From positions 1-32,167 of the forward strand of contig NZ_GL890966.1 of the NCBI RefSeq assembly GCF_000211815.1: a stretch of DNA of 32,167 nt. The letters run 5' to 3'. The notes beneath the pieces are model-generated. The model had not been told where the DNA came from, searched no databases, and saw nothing but the letters and a program-made list of their open reading frames with translations. The position numbers and the translations under genes were made by a program. Positions 7,228 through 15,706 of this stretch are shown piece by piece; within the stretch, counting starts at the first letter, position 1, and the number at the start of each line of letters is the position of its first letter. The stretch is from Moorena producens 3L (lineage in GTDB: Bacteria > Cyanobacteriota > Cyanobacteriia > Cyanobacteriales > Coleofasciculaceae).

Positions 7228-8206
7228 CGAACAATCTAAACCGGTGACTAACGAAAAATTCAACCAGGAGTTGGAAGAATTCATCAGAAGTGTTGAAGGC
7301 GCTAACACTACTAATTTTTCTCAACTGGCGGAGATAGCTGAACTAAATCTTTATGAAGACTTGGCTAGAGTTGACTTAAGCGGGGTTAACTTAGAAAACG
7401 TTAATCTGAATAATGCTGATTTAAGGGGAACGAATTTTAGGAATGCCAATCTAACTGGTGCTGATTTTAGGAATGCCAATCTAACCGGTGCTGACTTTAA
7501 TGATGCTATTTTAGACAACGCTCAATTTGGTAATAATTCAGGGCTTACTGAGGATATTATATCTGCTCTCAAGGCTCAAGGGGCAATTTTTTTTGATGAT
7601 TCTGAAGAATTCTTGCTTCCTACAGAAAAATTACATAATGTAGAAGCGCTCTGGAAGCAGGGTATCAAAAAAACTATTTTGATGATAGAGGAATTGAGTG
7701 ATAAGGATGTAGAATGGATGATTGCTACAGGCAGCAAGAAAGAAATTATTGCTGATACTACGCTTATCGAAGAAGGGAAAGAGATTGATGCACTGTATAT
7801 AGTGTTGGACGGACAGTTTACAGTTTCAGTTGGGGGCAGAGATATTGCTGAATTATCGGGAGGTGAAGTAGTAGGGGAAATGTCTTTTCTAAAACGAAGT
7901 TTACCTGCCGCTACTGTTACCGCTATAAATGACTCAGTAGTTTGGTCAATTTGTCGGCATAAGTTGCAGGAAAAGCTACAGCAAGATAAAGATTTTGCAT
8001 CCCGTTTCTATAAAGCTACTTCTATTATTTTAGCTGATAGGTTACTCGGCCAATCTTATCAAAATCAATATTCCCAAATTCAGCCATTACCTAACTACTA
8101 TTGCAGCCCTAAAAATCTTAATAATCAGGCTTATTTGAATCGTTATGATGCACAACAAAAATTATATTCTCTAATCAAAGGGATGTCGGACAAGTGCTTT
8201 AGTTAA
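7220..8206 (+). CDS. Pentapeptide-repeat protein fused to a cyclic-nucleotide-binding fold
   Basis: The 328-residue protein has pentapeptide repeats at about residues 51-103 (VDLSG, VNLEN, ADLRG, ANLTG, ADFRN…), which form a right-handed beta-helix. A CRP-like cyclic-nucleotide-binding domain follows at about 160-275. Its phosphate-binding cassette reads GEMSFLKRSLPAATV (219-233), where the arginine expected just before the Ala-Ala-Thr is Pro229. Cyclic-nucleotide binding is therefore doubtful, and the fold may sense something else or act as a protein interface. There is no DNA-binding domain, and the C-terminal 50 residues are Asn/Gln/Tyr-rich. The start overlaps the previous gene by 8 bases (ATG at 7220). 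Confidence 0.88.
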   Translation: MTNEQSKPVTNEKFNQELEEFIRSVEGANTTNFSQLAEIAELNLYEDLARVDLSGVNLENVNLNNADLRGTNFRNANLTGADFRNANLTGADFNDAILDNAQFGNNSGLTEDIISALKAQGAIFFDDSEEFLLPTEKLHNVEALWKQGIKKTILMIEELSDKDVEWMIATGSKKEIIADTTLIEEGKEIDALYIVLDGQFTVSVGGRDIAELSGGEVVGEMSFLKRSLPAATVTAINDSVVWSICRHKLQEKLQQDKDFASRFYKATSIILADRLLGQSYQNQYSQIQPLPNYYCSPKNLNNQAYLNRYDAQQKLYSLIKGMSDKCFS

Positions 8207-8523
8207 ACCCAACTATTTAGCACTTATCACATTTCTAAATTCGGTGAGGTACTTTTGTCCTAGGTGGCGCAGAAGTAGGGAGTAGGGAGTAGGGAGTAGG
8301 GAGTAGGGAGTAGGGATGGAGCGCTCCCCAGAAATTCTGGATTCTTATGATGACTTCAGCAATTCTGTCTACTGTCTACTCCTGAAAATAATTAGTTAAG
8401 ACATAATTCGAGGGAGTGATAAAATCCTAAAAAGGGTGTTAGACAATCCTAGCATTAGAGAATGGGATTCGGCGTTCGCGCAGCGTGGCCTACGGCCACA
8501 GCCGAGGCTACGCGAACCCATGA
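8207..8523. other. Intergenic region with heptad repeat and palindrome
   Basis: It contains the (AGTAGGG)x6 array at 8274-8315 and a hairpin-forming mobile repeat at about 8471-8519 that starts GGCGTTCGCG and ends GGCTACGCGAACCC. The bases before the heptad array (GAGGTACTTTTGTCCTAGGTGGCGC) resemble those before the array at 21835. No gene was seen. Confidence 0.7.
8274..8315. repeat. Heptanucleotide tandem repeat (AGTAGGG)x6
   Basis: Six perfect 7-bp units. The same unit recurs at 21835-21854 and, alternating with GTAGAGA, at 26847-26902. It is of the STRR type known in filamentous cyanobacteria. Confidence 0.95.
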
Positions 8524-8994
8524 TTAATTTATTTCTATTTTATTGCCGCTAAAACTTTTGAATAGTCTATCATGGCAGCTAAAGGAATATTCATCATCAC
8601 GTGAATAGTAGTCTTTAATCCAGGTTTGTAAAAATTCAAAATTCGCTTCTTGTTCTTTGGGAGTCTTATACTTATGGGGCTCCCATGGTCTGAGTCGATT
8701 GTTTTCTAGGCATTTTTTAACTCCAGGATTCAAAAATATCATCTCGGATGAATAGTTGGCGGCTGTTTCAATTAAACTACCGTAGCATCCTTCAATTATC
8801 CATCCAGGATTTTTTTGAATAAAGTCGATTAATAATCTCTCGCTTTCGGCATCTTCCCGTCTTACTCCTGGTAGATCGGGTATCCAAGTAATAGTATCTA
8901 GATCTAATATGGGTAAGCTTAACTCAACCTGCAATTTTAAGGCTAAGGTAGTTTTTCCCGCTCCAGAGTTGCCGAATATTAGTATCTTTCTCAT
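8524..8994 (-). CDS. P-loop kinase-like ATPase (adenylate-kinase/topology-modulation-like)
   Basis: The protein starts MRKILIFGNSGAGKTTLALKL, with a Walker A motif GNSGAGKT. Next comes LPILDLDTITWIPD, typical of the small nucleotide-kinase-like proteins often annotated as AAA family ATPase or 'topology modulation protein', and WIIEGCYGS, which resembles the segment following the substrate-binding region there. At about 156 residues it is close to the usual length, though the C-terminus seems divergent. ATG at 8994 was chosen over a TTG 18 bases upstream, because the family begins a few residues before the P-loop. Substrate is unknown. It is on the - strand, without an operon partner. Confidence 0.8.
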   Translation of the reverse strand: MRKILIFGNSGAGKTTLALKLQVELSLPILDLDTITWIPDLPGVRREDAESERLLIDFIQKNPGWIIEGCYGSLIETAANYSSEMIFLNPGVKKCLENNRLRPWEPHKYKTPKEQEANFEFLQTWIKDYYSRDDEYSFSCHDRLFKSFSGNKIEIN

Positions 8995-9015
8995 GATAAA
9001 TGAAATAGACAAAAG

Positions 9016-9071
9016 GTAAGCATATGCGCTACGGGCACGCTAAGGGAACAACCCTTAGCTATCAGCTATCA
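9016..9071. repeat. Fragment of the modular heptad-arm element
   Basis: GTAAGCATATGCGCTACGGGCACGC is followed by TTAGCTATCAGCTATCAG. These blocks match the left end and heptad arm of the larger copies elsewhere, but no right end is seen. It lies between the kinase-like gene and the Ser/Thr kinase gene. Confidence 0.55.
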
Positions 9072-9122
9072 GGCGGGGAGCCTTGAGCACTAGAGTCTTG
9101 CTCAGGTAATTAGGATTGCTTT

Positions 9123-11246
9123 TTACTTTAAATCCGCTTCCCAAACACCAATGTAAATGCGATCGCTACCGTCTCGTTCAATCACACCCTGCAAGCGGTT
9201 ATTATTACCACTGGAAAATTTATAGGTCTTAGACTCGCGCTGATATACATCTTTCAGCCCCTGTTTAATGTCAGTGGAGATGTTGTTACTGAGCAGCTTG
9301 TCTAAGGTCTGTGACATGATTTCTAGGTCAACGGATTGCGAAAAAGTAACTTCCGTTTGGCGCAGACGCCCAGAACTTCGATCAAACAAGTATCCTAGAT
9401 CTACTTGATTGGGCACAACGTTTTTATAAAGGAAAGCGCGAGTCTTCCACATGCCGTTTGATTTTTTTGTGGGCTTGCCTAAAGCATATTCCACTGCTCT
9501 GCGCTGAGTTCCTGGGGGAAATTTGGGAATAGCCTTGAGCTGAGCAAGATTTTGGTTATTGGTATTGTTTTCTACGATGGGTGAAGGTTCGGTGATAGGT
9601 TTCCGTGTTGTTACTGGAACTGGTTTTACAGTAGTGTCTGGTTTGGATGGGGATGTTGGTGTTACCGGATCGGTTACCTTAGTTTCTGGTTTTGATATCG
9701 AGGGAGTAGTTACCGGATCAGTTACCTTAGTGTCTGGTTGTGATGGGTTTGATGGTGTGACCGGATCAGTTACGGCAGTTTCTGGTTGTGATGGGGATGA
9801 TGGTGTGACCGGATCGGTTACGGTAGTCTCTGGTTGTGATGGGTTTGATGGTGTGACCGGATCGGTTACGGTAGTCTCTGGTTGTGATGGGTTTGATGGT
9901 GTGACCGGATCAGTTACGGTAGTCTCTGGTGTAGTTACTGGTGATGGATTATTGGTCTGGGACTGTGATGGGTATGATGGTGTTTCTGGTTTAGTTACTG
10001 GTGATTTGTCCTTGGTCTGGGACTGTGATGAAGATGAAATAGTCTCTGGTGATGGGTCTTTTGATGATACTTTTTTATCTTGCGATTCTTGAGAACTTGG
10101 CTTGTCTGGGTATGATGTTGATTTAGATTGATCATAGGATGGGACGGTCGTAGAGGGATTCAAGAACTTGTTGAATCCCGAACCAAATGCCACCACAATC
10201 AGTAATATACCGCCTCCGATTAAACCTCCCTTTAAAACTGCCTTGTAACTATCGTTTTGTTTTACAGTGACTGGTAATGGGCCTTTAATAGTGGACACTG
10301 AACCTTTATTGGCTGGTGGTGAGTCACCCGGGGAAATGGGGACTGTGGCTACCGTACCCTTGTTGGCTGTTGATGGGGCACCAGGAGAAATGGGGACTGT
10401 GGCTTCCGTAGGTGATGCAGGGTCAGATTGGAGAGCATCAAGCATTTGTCTGGCACTAATAAAGCGATCGCGTGGATGGAATCGAATCGCTTTGTCGAGC
10501 ACTATTCCTAGGTTTGAATAAAGGGGTGGGGCATCTTGACGCCATAAAATCTCACCAGTCCTCTCATCTGTGTGGAATAGCTGTGGTATTTTACCCGTGA
10601 GCAACAAAATTGCTGTCAGCCCCAAACTGTATAGATCACTGCTATAGGTTGGGTGTCCTGCTGACTGTTCCGAAGACATATAGCCAGGAGTGCCAATTAT
10701 AATTGATGCTGGGTGGGGGGTGCCAGAGTTGGTGACTACGGTACTCATTGCTTCTTTGACTGCACCAAAATCAATCAGAACTGGTACCCCATCTCGTTGG
10801 CGGATAATGATGTTATCTGGCTTAATGTCCCGATGAATGATACGGCGAGAGTGGACATACTCTAGAACCCTTAACAAACTAATTAGGAGTTCCCTAACTT
10901 CAATCTCAGTAAATTTTTTTCCCTGTCTAACCTGTGTTGTAAAGGTATTGCCTCGAATCCACTCTTGAACCAGGTAAAACTTTTCGGCTTCAGAGAAATA
11001 GGCATAAAGTCTCGGAATCTGGTCATGTCCTTCCCCTAAGGCTTCTAAAACAGCTGCTTCTCGTTGGAATCGCTCTTGGACGAGCTTGTAAGCTTTGGGA
11101 TTATGGGCCAATGCCTTAAGTTGCTTAATCACACACCGCCGTCTTGAAGGCATATGGATATCTTCGGCGAGAAAGGTGTCACCGAACCCACCCGAACCTA
11201 GAGTCTCAAGGACACGGTAGCGATTGTTTAAGAGTTTTGGATTCAT
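9123..11246 (-). CDS. Membrane Ser/Thr protein kinase with repetitive stalk and C-terminal domain
   Basis: The 707-residue protein has a eukaryotic-type kinase domain at about residues 10-275. It carries the glycine loop LGSGGFGDTF (16-25), Lys41, HRDIKPDN (138-145; catalytic Asp140) and DFG (159-161), so it should be active. A Ser/Thr/Pro linker leads to one transmembrane helix (about 335-355, GGLIGGGILLIVVAFGSGF). Next is a long Pro/Ser/Thr-rich region with six 16-residue repeats of the type PETTVTDPVTPSNPSQ. The C-terminal domain of about 140 residues (from LKAIPKFPPGTQRRAVEYALGK) is one often found on cyanobacterial kinases and presumably lies outside the membrane. The start is ATG at 11246. 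It appears to be monocistronic. Confidence 0.95.
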   Translation of the reverse strand: MNPKLLNNRYRVLETLGSGGFGDTFLAEDIHMPSRRRCVIKQLKALAHNPKAYKLVQERFQREAAVLEALGEGHDQIPRLYAYFSEAEKFYLVQEWIRGNTFTTQVRQGKKFTEIEVRELLISLLRVLEYVHSRRIIHRDIKPDNIIIRQRDGVPVLIDFGAVKEAMSTVVTNSGTPHPASIIIGTPGYMSSEQSAGHPTYSSDLYSLGLTAILLLTGKIPQLFHTDERTGEILWRQDAPPLYSNLGIVLDKAIRFHPRDRFISARQMLDALQSDPASPTEATVPISPGAPSTANKGTVATVPISPGDSPPANKGSVSTIKGPLPVTVKQNDSYKAVLKGGLIGGGILLIVVAFGSGFNKFLNPSTTVPSYDQSKSTSYPDKPSSQESQDKKVSSKDPSPETISSSSQSQTKDKSPVTKPETPSYPSQSQTNNPSPVTTPETTVTDPVTPSNPSQPETTVTDPVTPSNPSQPETTVTDPVTPSSPSQPETAVTDPVTPSNPSQPDTKVTDPVTTPSISKPETKVTDPVTPTSPSKPDTTVKPVPVTTRKPITEPSPIVENNTNNQNLAQLKAIPKFPPGTQRRAVEYALGKPTKKSNGMWKTRAFLYKNVVPNQVDLGYLFDRSSGRLRQTEVTFSQSVDLEIMSQTLDKLLSNNISTDIKQGLKDVYQRESKTYKFSSGNNNRLQGVIERDGSDRIYIGVWEADLK
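9644..9931 (-). repeat. 48-bp coding tandem repeats in the kinase stalk (about 6 units)
   Basis: About six units of 48 bp encode 16-residue repeats with the core VTDPVTPSNPSQ. The central units are nearly identical at the DNA level, while the outer ones have diverged (PSISK, PTSPSK). Copy number is likely to vary between strains. The unit boundaries given are approximate. Confidence 0.85.
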
Positions 11247-11512
11247 GACGGATTCAGGGACAATTCGGTTCGAAGTGTGGTCTTCATTCTAATGTTAAGC
11301 TGGTGTCCTATTCAATTGGATGGTTGAGCAATGAGTTATTGGTAATTATTCATTGCTCATTTGTCCATAACAGGAGACTGTGCTTCCTCAAAACCGACTC
11401 AGGACTGAAAACAGTTATTTGGCATTTTAGGGGGTGATTATATTAATCTATGCATAAAAGTCAATGATTATGATGAAATTAGTAATAATTCTTAATATTA
11501 ACTGAACCCAAC

Positions 11513-11836
11513 GTGGAAACAGATTTTACTCAACACAGTGCCAATACAGAAAAGCCTTGTGTTTTAGTGTGCCAACATAAGTCTTGTTTAGCAGCCGGTT
11601 CAGCTGAGGTGCTGGCTGCGTTCGAAGAAGCTGATCTTTCTGAGTTTAGCGTGATTGGTACAACTTGCCAGGGACAGTGTAGTTCTGGTCCAACAGTGCG
11701 GATTGTTCCGGAGGAGACTTGGTATTGCCGAGTCAAGCCACAAGATGTACCGGTAATTGTGGAACAACATCTCCAAGGGGGTAAGTTAGTAAGGGCAAAA
11801 CTGCATCCCCGCATCCATATGAGTTTTGGGTATTAG
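11513..11836 (+). CDS. Thioredoxin-like [2Fe-2S] ferredoxin-domain protein
   Basis: This 107-residue protein belongs to the thioredoxin-fold [2Fe-2S] ferredoxins, small electron carriers of uncertain partner in cyanobacteria. The likely cluster ligands are Cys20 and Cys25 (VCQHKSC) and Cys52 and Cys56 (TTCQGQC). The flanking segments GSAEVLAAFE and GPTVRIVPEETWYCRV match the family pattern. The start is GTG at 11513. It stands alone, upstream of a response regulator on the opposite strand, and is followed by a short heptad array at 11872-11898 ((AGTCGGG)n). Confidence 0.9.
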   Translation: METDFTQHSANTEKPCVLVCQHKSCLAAGSAEVLAAFEEADLSEFSVIGTTCQGQCSSGPTVRIVPEETWYCRVKPQDVPVIVEQHLQGGKLVRAKLHPRIHMSFGY

Positions 11837-11871
11837 CTATTAGGTATAGCAGTTTTCAAGGGTTTTAGGGA

Positions 11872-11898
11872 GTCGGGAGTCGGGAGTCGGGAGTCGGG
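11872..11898. repeat. Heptanucleotide tandem repeat (AGTCGGG)x4
   Basis: Almost four units of AGTCGGG lie between two converging genes. The repeat differs by one base from the AGTAGGG arrays elsewhere in the window. Confidence 0.85.
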
Positions 11899-11933
11899 AT
11901 GGACTGGCGCACTCAGGACTGATTCACTCAGGA

Positions 11934-12608
11934 CTAATCTCGCAATACGTAGCCAACACCGCGCACGGTTTGGACTAGACGGCTTTCGTTGTTGGCTTCT
12001 AGCTTCAGGCGCAAGTAGCGAATGTAAACTTCTATGATATTAGAGTCACCCATAAAGTCATAACCCCAGACTCTTTCGAGGATTTGCTCTCGGGTAAGGA
12101 CTTGTCGGGGATGGGCAAGGAGATATTCGAGTAGATCAAATTCTTTGACAGTCAGTTCAATTAATCGCTGACCTCGATAGACCTCACGGGTGCTATGGTT
12201 TAAACTTAAGTCGGCAAATTGCAGGATGTTGGGGTCTTCGGTTTGATTGCGTCGCAGATGAGCTCGGACCCTGGCTAATAATTCCTCTACGCTGAAGGGT
12301 TTGACTACGTAGTCATCAGCACCAGCATCTAAACCACTAACGCGATCGCTTACTTCATCTTTAGCGGTTAATAAGATAATCGGCACCTGATTACCAGTAG
12401 TGCGCAGGCGTCGGCAAATTTCTGGTCCTGATATGCCCGGTAGCATCCAGTCGAGTATTACTAAATCTGGATTAGATTCCCGCGCTGCTCCCAAACCAGC
12501 TAAGCCATCGTAGGCAACACTAACCTCATAACCTTCGTACTTCAGTTCCAGTTCAATGAACTGGGCTAGTTTGGTTTCATCTTCGACAACTAAAATATGG
12601 TGGGTCAT
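11934..12608 (-). CDS. OmpR/PhoB-family response regulator
   Basis: The 224-residue protein has a receiver domain at residues 1-120 with acidic pocket Glu9/Asp10, phospho-acceptor Asp53 (LDWMLPG), Thr81 and Lys103, all in place. A winged-helix DNA-binding domain follows at about 128-222 (LTVKEFDLLEYLLAHPRQVLTREQILERVWGYDF, RLVQTVRGVGYVLRD). No histidine kinase gene is adjacent, so it is an orphan here. The sequence resembles the RpaA/RppA/NblR-type regulators of cyanobacteria, but I cannot assign one. The start is ATG at 12608. The M48 protease gene is divergent, with 141 bases between the two starts, so both could be controlled from that gap. Confidence 0.95.
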   Translation of the reverse strand: MTHHILVVEDETKLAQFIELELKYEGYEVSVAYDGLAGLGAARESNPDLVILDWMLPGISGPEICRRLRTTGNQVPIILLTAKDEVSDRVSGLDAGADDYVVKPFSVEELLARVRAHLRRNQTEDPNILQFADLSLNHSTREVYRGQRLIELTVKEFDLLEYLLAHPRQVLTREQILERVWGYDFMGDSNIIEVYIRYLRLKLEANNESRLVQTVRGVGYVLRD

Positions 12609-12749
12609 AATAGCTTGATGGTGTCTAGGCCAAACAACTGTAAGTTTTCAGGACTAATACAGAAATAATAACGGCTCTAACAATTCATGATATCTTCCAC
12701 AACAATAGTTTTATAGTATTTTGCTATGGATAAATTTGGGAGATAATCG

Positions 12750-13598
12750 GTGCGTAGACTAATCTTTCGTTTAGGAATTGCATTCATAGTCGGCTTATTT
12801 GGGTTAATCAGCTACTTTACCACTGTCTCTGAGAATCCAGTCACTGGGGAAAAGCAGCGCATCCAACTTTCCCCCCGTCAGGAAGTGGTGATTGGGTTAC
12901 AAGCACGGGGACAAATGGCGGCTCAACACGGTGGTCTTTACCAAGATAAAGCCCTTCAAGGATATATTTCTCAAGTGGGAGAGGGGATTGTCAAAAAGTC
13001 GGCAGCCTCTGGTTCACCTTATCCCTTTGAGTTCTATTTGTTGAGTGACCCCCGCACTGTGAATGCCTTTGCTTTACCAGGGGGACAAATTTTTCTGACT
13101 CTAGCCATGCTCAGGCGACTCAATACAGAAGCGCAGCTGGCCGGGGTGTTGGGCCATGAGATTGGTCACGTGGTGGGACGACATGGTGCAGAACATCTGG
13201 CCAAGCAGAAACTTGGGGTAGCATTGGTTAATGCTGTTGGTATTGCTGCCAGTGATGATGCCCAAAGTGGTAGGCAAGCAGCACTATTTGCCCAAGCCAT
13301 TAATCAAATGGTTAGCCTTAAGTATGGACGCGAGGATGAATTAGAAAGCGATCGCCTGGGTTTTCGGTTTATGACACAAGCGGGCTATAACCCTAGGGGA
13401 ATCGTTGAACTGATGCAAGTCCTTAACTCGATTCGACAGGGTGGACAACCACCGGAGTTTTTTAGTACTCACCCTAACCCTAGTAATCGGATTGAACAAC
13501 TCCAGAGTCTGATTGCTAAAACTTACCCTAATGGTATTCCTGCTAATCTGCAAGAGGGTCGGGAGCGGTTTGCTCGGAATCTTAAACGGCAACGGTAA
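12750..13598 (+). CDS. M48-family metalloprotease, membrane-anchored
   Basis: The product is a zinc endopeptidase, 282 residues. The N-terminal hydrophobic helix (about residues 5-24) is a signal anchor or signal peptide, placing the catalytic domain outside the cytoplasm. The zinc motif HEIGH is at 136-140, and the third ligand is Glu197 in ELESDRLG. NAFALPGGQIFLTLAML before the motif and STHPNPSNRIEQL near the end are typical of the BepA/LoiP-like M48B group, which degrades or helps assemble misfolded periplasmic proteins. The start is GTG at 12750, supported by GGGAG at 12738-12742. The methyltransferase gene follows 78 bases later. Confidence 0.95.
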   Translation: MRRLIFRLGIAFIVGLFGLISYFTTVSENPVTGEKQRIQLSPRQEVVIGLQARGQMAAQHGGLYQDKALQGYISQVGEGIVKKSAASGSPYPFEFYLLSDPRTVNAFALPGGQIFLTLAMLRRLNTEAQLAGVLGHEIGHVVGRHGAEHLAKQKLGVALVNAVGIAASDDAQSGRQAALFAQAINQMVSLKYGREDELESDRLGFRFMTQAGYNPRGIVELMQVLNSIRQGGQPPEFFSTHPNPSNRIEQLQSLIAKTYPNGIPANLQEGRERFARNLKRQR

Positions 13599-13676
13599 GG
13601 AGTGTGGTGCTAGATTAATCACCCTCAAGGTATACTCCTTTAGGATCTGGTTTCACATCTCCTTAACTAAATTTTT

Positions 13677-14564
13677 ATGGCAGTTAATCAAGACACACTT
13701 TGGGAGCGTTTCTTATCCCCGATCATCTTTAGCTTGATTGATCAAGAAAAGCTGCTACAGTTTAACGAAACTATGGATTGGGAAGCTGAGTGCGATCGCT
13801 TCCGTAACCCTGAGCTAATCTATCCTGACTATTACAGCACTCAGAATTTCCATGGTATTGAAGGGGGCTACTTGAATGGAAGTGCAGCCACAAGCTACGA
13901 CCCAATTACCCAATATGCGTTGCCCCCTAATGAAACCTGGGTGCGTCAGGGGTTGATTGATAGTATAGTAGGGAAGCCACGACGAATTCTGGATTTGGGC
14001 TGCGGCACCGGTTCCACAACCTTGATGTTAAAGCAGAGGTTTCCTGATGCCCAGGTGATTGGTCTGGACTTATCACCTTATATGCTGGTCATGGCTGACT
14101 ACAAAGCTAACAAGGCTAATGTGGATATTCAGTGGCTTCATGGTATGGCTGAACAGACGGGTTTAGCTGATCAGTCTTTTGATCTAGTTACAGCATCACT
14201 GTTGTTTCACGAAACTCCACCTCAGGTAACTCAGTCGATTTTGCATGAATCCTTCCGACTGCTCCAAGGGGGAGGACAAGTTTTGATTCTAGACGGCAAT
14301 CAGACTACGATCCGGGAGGCGAATTGGCTAACGGAAGTTTTTGAAGAACCCTATATCAAGGCTTACGCTAATGGTAGCGTTGATGCTTGGATGGGTGCAG
14401 CTAGTTTTGAAGCAGTGCGCACTACGCAATGGTGGTGGCTCCATCAAATAACTCAGGGTCTAAAACCTTTGCCAGTAGGTAAATCAGCTGTTTGGGAATC
14501 TCAATCTCAGGAGAGTTTTCCAGATGAAATTGCTTCACAAGGGGTGCCGGTTCCAGCGGTATAG
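13677..14564 (+). CDS. Class I SAM-dependent methyltransferase
   Basis: The 295-residue protein carries the SAM-binding motif ILDLGCGTGSTTL at about residues 102-114. It is followed by VIGLDLSPYML (motif II acidic residue), LHGMAEQTGLADQSFDLVTASLLFHE (motif post I/IV), and GGGQVLILDGNQ. The N-terminal extension of about 100 residues and the C-terminal tail are typical of an uncharacterised cyanobacterial subgroup. The substrate is unknown. The start is ATG at 13677 with no strong ribosome-binding site. It lies 78 bases downstream of the M48 protease gene and may share its transcript. Confidence 0.9.
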   Translation: MAVNQDTLWERFLSPIIFSLIDQEKLLQFNETMDWEAECDRFRNPELIYPDYYSTQNFHGIEGGYLNGSAATSYDPITQYALPPNETWVRQGLIDSIVGKPRRILDLGCGTGSTTLMLKQRFPDAQVIGLDLSPYMLVMADYKANKANVDIQWLHGMAEQTGLADQSFDLVTASLLFHETPPQVTQSILHESFRLLQGGGQVLILDGNQTTIREANWLTEVFEEPYIKAYANGSVDAWMGAASFEAVRTTQWWWLHQITQGLKPLPVGKSAVWESQSQESFPDEIASQGVPVPAV

Positions 14565-14579
14565 TGCCTTTCTCAAGTA

Positions 14580-14749
14580 GTAAGCATTCAGCGTTCAGCG
14601 CTCAGCGCTCAGCAGACTTAACTCAGATAAATGAATGGTTACCTGTTTTATTCAAAAGTCAAGTAGCGTCGCACAGGCTAGAAGCCTGTGAGGTAACGCA
14701 TAAGCTGATAGCTGATACGCGACACGCTGATAGCTGACCTCAAGTAAGC
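14580..14749. repeat. Modular heptad-arm element, copy C
   Basis: It begins GTAAGCATTCAGC, has heptads CAGCGTT/CAGCGCT, the central TTTTATTCAAAAG, a CACAGGCTAGAAGCCTGTG hairpin, and right-arm AGCTGAT units. It ends near CAAGTAAGC, a partly degenerate terminus. It fills most of the gap between the methyltransferase and HAD genes. Confidence 0.75.
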
Positions 14750-14904
14750 ACTTGGACACAATTAACCTTGAATGTTAAGATTAGTAAAGTTTACTCTTAA
14801 AATAAGGGGATAGGCAAGGGGGAACGGGGAACAAAAAAGGGTTTATTAACGTTATTTTATTTATGTTTATCAACAAGATAAACATAATTTATCTCTAGGT
14901 ACTT

Positions 14905-15630
14905 ATGAGTTTGAAAGCAGTTCTGTTTGATTTTAACGGAGTAATAATCAATGATGAGCCGATTCACGAAAAACTAATTGAGGAAATTATTATTGGGGAA
15001 AATTTGCGTCCGGATTCCGAAGAGTTTCGACAGGTTTGTACAGGCAGAGGCGATCGCTCTTGTCTGCGAGAGTTACTTAAGCGTCGCGGTCGGGTGGTTA
15101 CGGAGGATTACTTAAACCAGCTAATCACCCGCAAAGCTGCTGCCTATCAACGTCAGCTAGAAAGTATGGAAACCTTGCCCATTTATCCTGGTGTGGAGGA
15201 TTTAATGGTTCAGATCCAGGGTGCTCAGATACCGATGGCTCTGGTGACTGGAGCACTGCGGAATGAGGCAGAAGTGGTGCTCCATCGCGCTGGTTTAGCT
15301 AACTATTTTAGTTTGATTGTTGCTGGTGATGATATTACTACTAGTAAACCGGAACCGGATGGCTATCTGCTAGCGGTAGAGCGGCTCAATCAAGCCTATG
15401 GTAACCTCAACTTGAAACCTGGGGAATGTCTAGTGATAGAAGATTCTTTGGCTGGAATTGAAGCAGCAAAGCGAGCTGGCATGCCAGTGGTAGGAGTGGC
15501 TAGTACCTATCCCCTTCATATGCTACAGCGTCACGCTAACTGGACTGTGGATTATTTGAATCAGCTGGAATTAGAACGAGTGCAGCAGGTCTCTTCTGGG
15601 GTATCACCTCAGCCAGTAGCAGAAATCTAG
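14905..15630 (+). CDS. HAD-superfamily (subfamily IA) hydrolase
   Basis: The 241-residue protein resembles beta-phosphoglucomutase-like/phosphatase HAD enzymes. Motif I is FDFNGV: the nucleophile Asp9 is present but the second position, normally the acid/base Asp, is Asn11. Motif II is LVTGA, motif III Lys lies in SKPEPDGY, and motif IV is IEDSLAGIEAAKRAG. A helical cap lies between motifs I and II. The Asn should weaken phosphomonoesterase activity; in memory this variant is shared by related cyanobacterial proteins, so it may define a subgroup rather than a mutation. The start is ATG at 14905. The substrate is unknown. Confidence 0.9.
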   Translation: MSLKAVLFDFNGVIINDEPIHEKLIEEIIIGENLRPDSEEFRQVCTGRGDRSCLRELLKRRGRVVTEDYLNQLITRKAAAYQRQLESMETLPIYPGVEDLMVQIQGAQIPMALVTGALRNEAEVVLHRAGLANYFSLIVAGDDITTSKPEPDGYLLAVERLNQAYGNLNLKPGECLVIEDSLAGIEAAKRAGMPVVGVASTYPLHMLQRHANWTVDYLNQLELERVQQVSSGVSPQPVAEI

Positions 15631-15706
15631 ACCATACAAGGGCACAGGGATATTAGTCCCGGTGCTAGAATAAACATATAAATAAAAGTAATAAACCAAA
15701 GTACTA

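Noticed and set aside
9559..10092. 177-codon + strand open frame rich in Val, Gly, Asp and Ser
   Set aside because: It is the antisense reading of the repetitive Pro/Ser/Thr stalk of the - strand kinase; its repeats mirror the 48-bp units.
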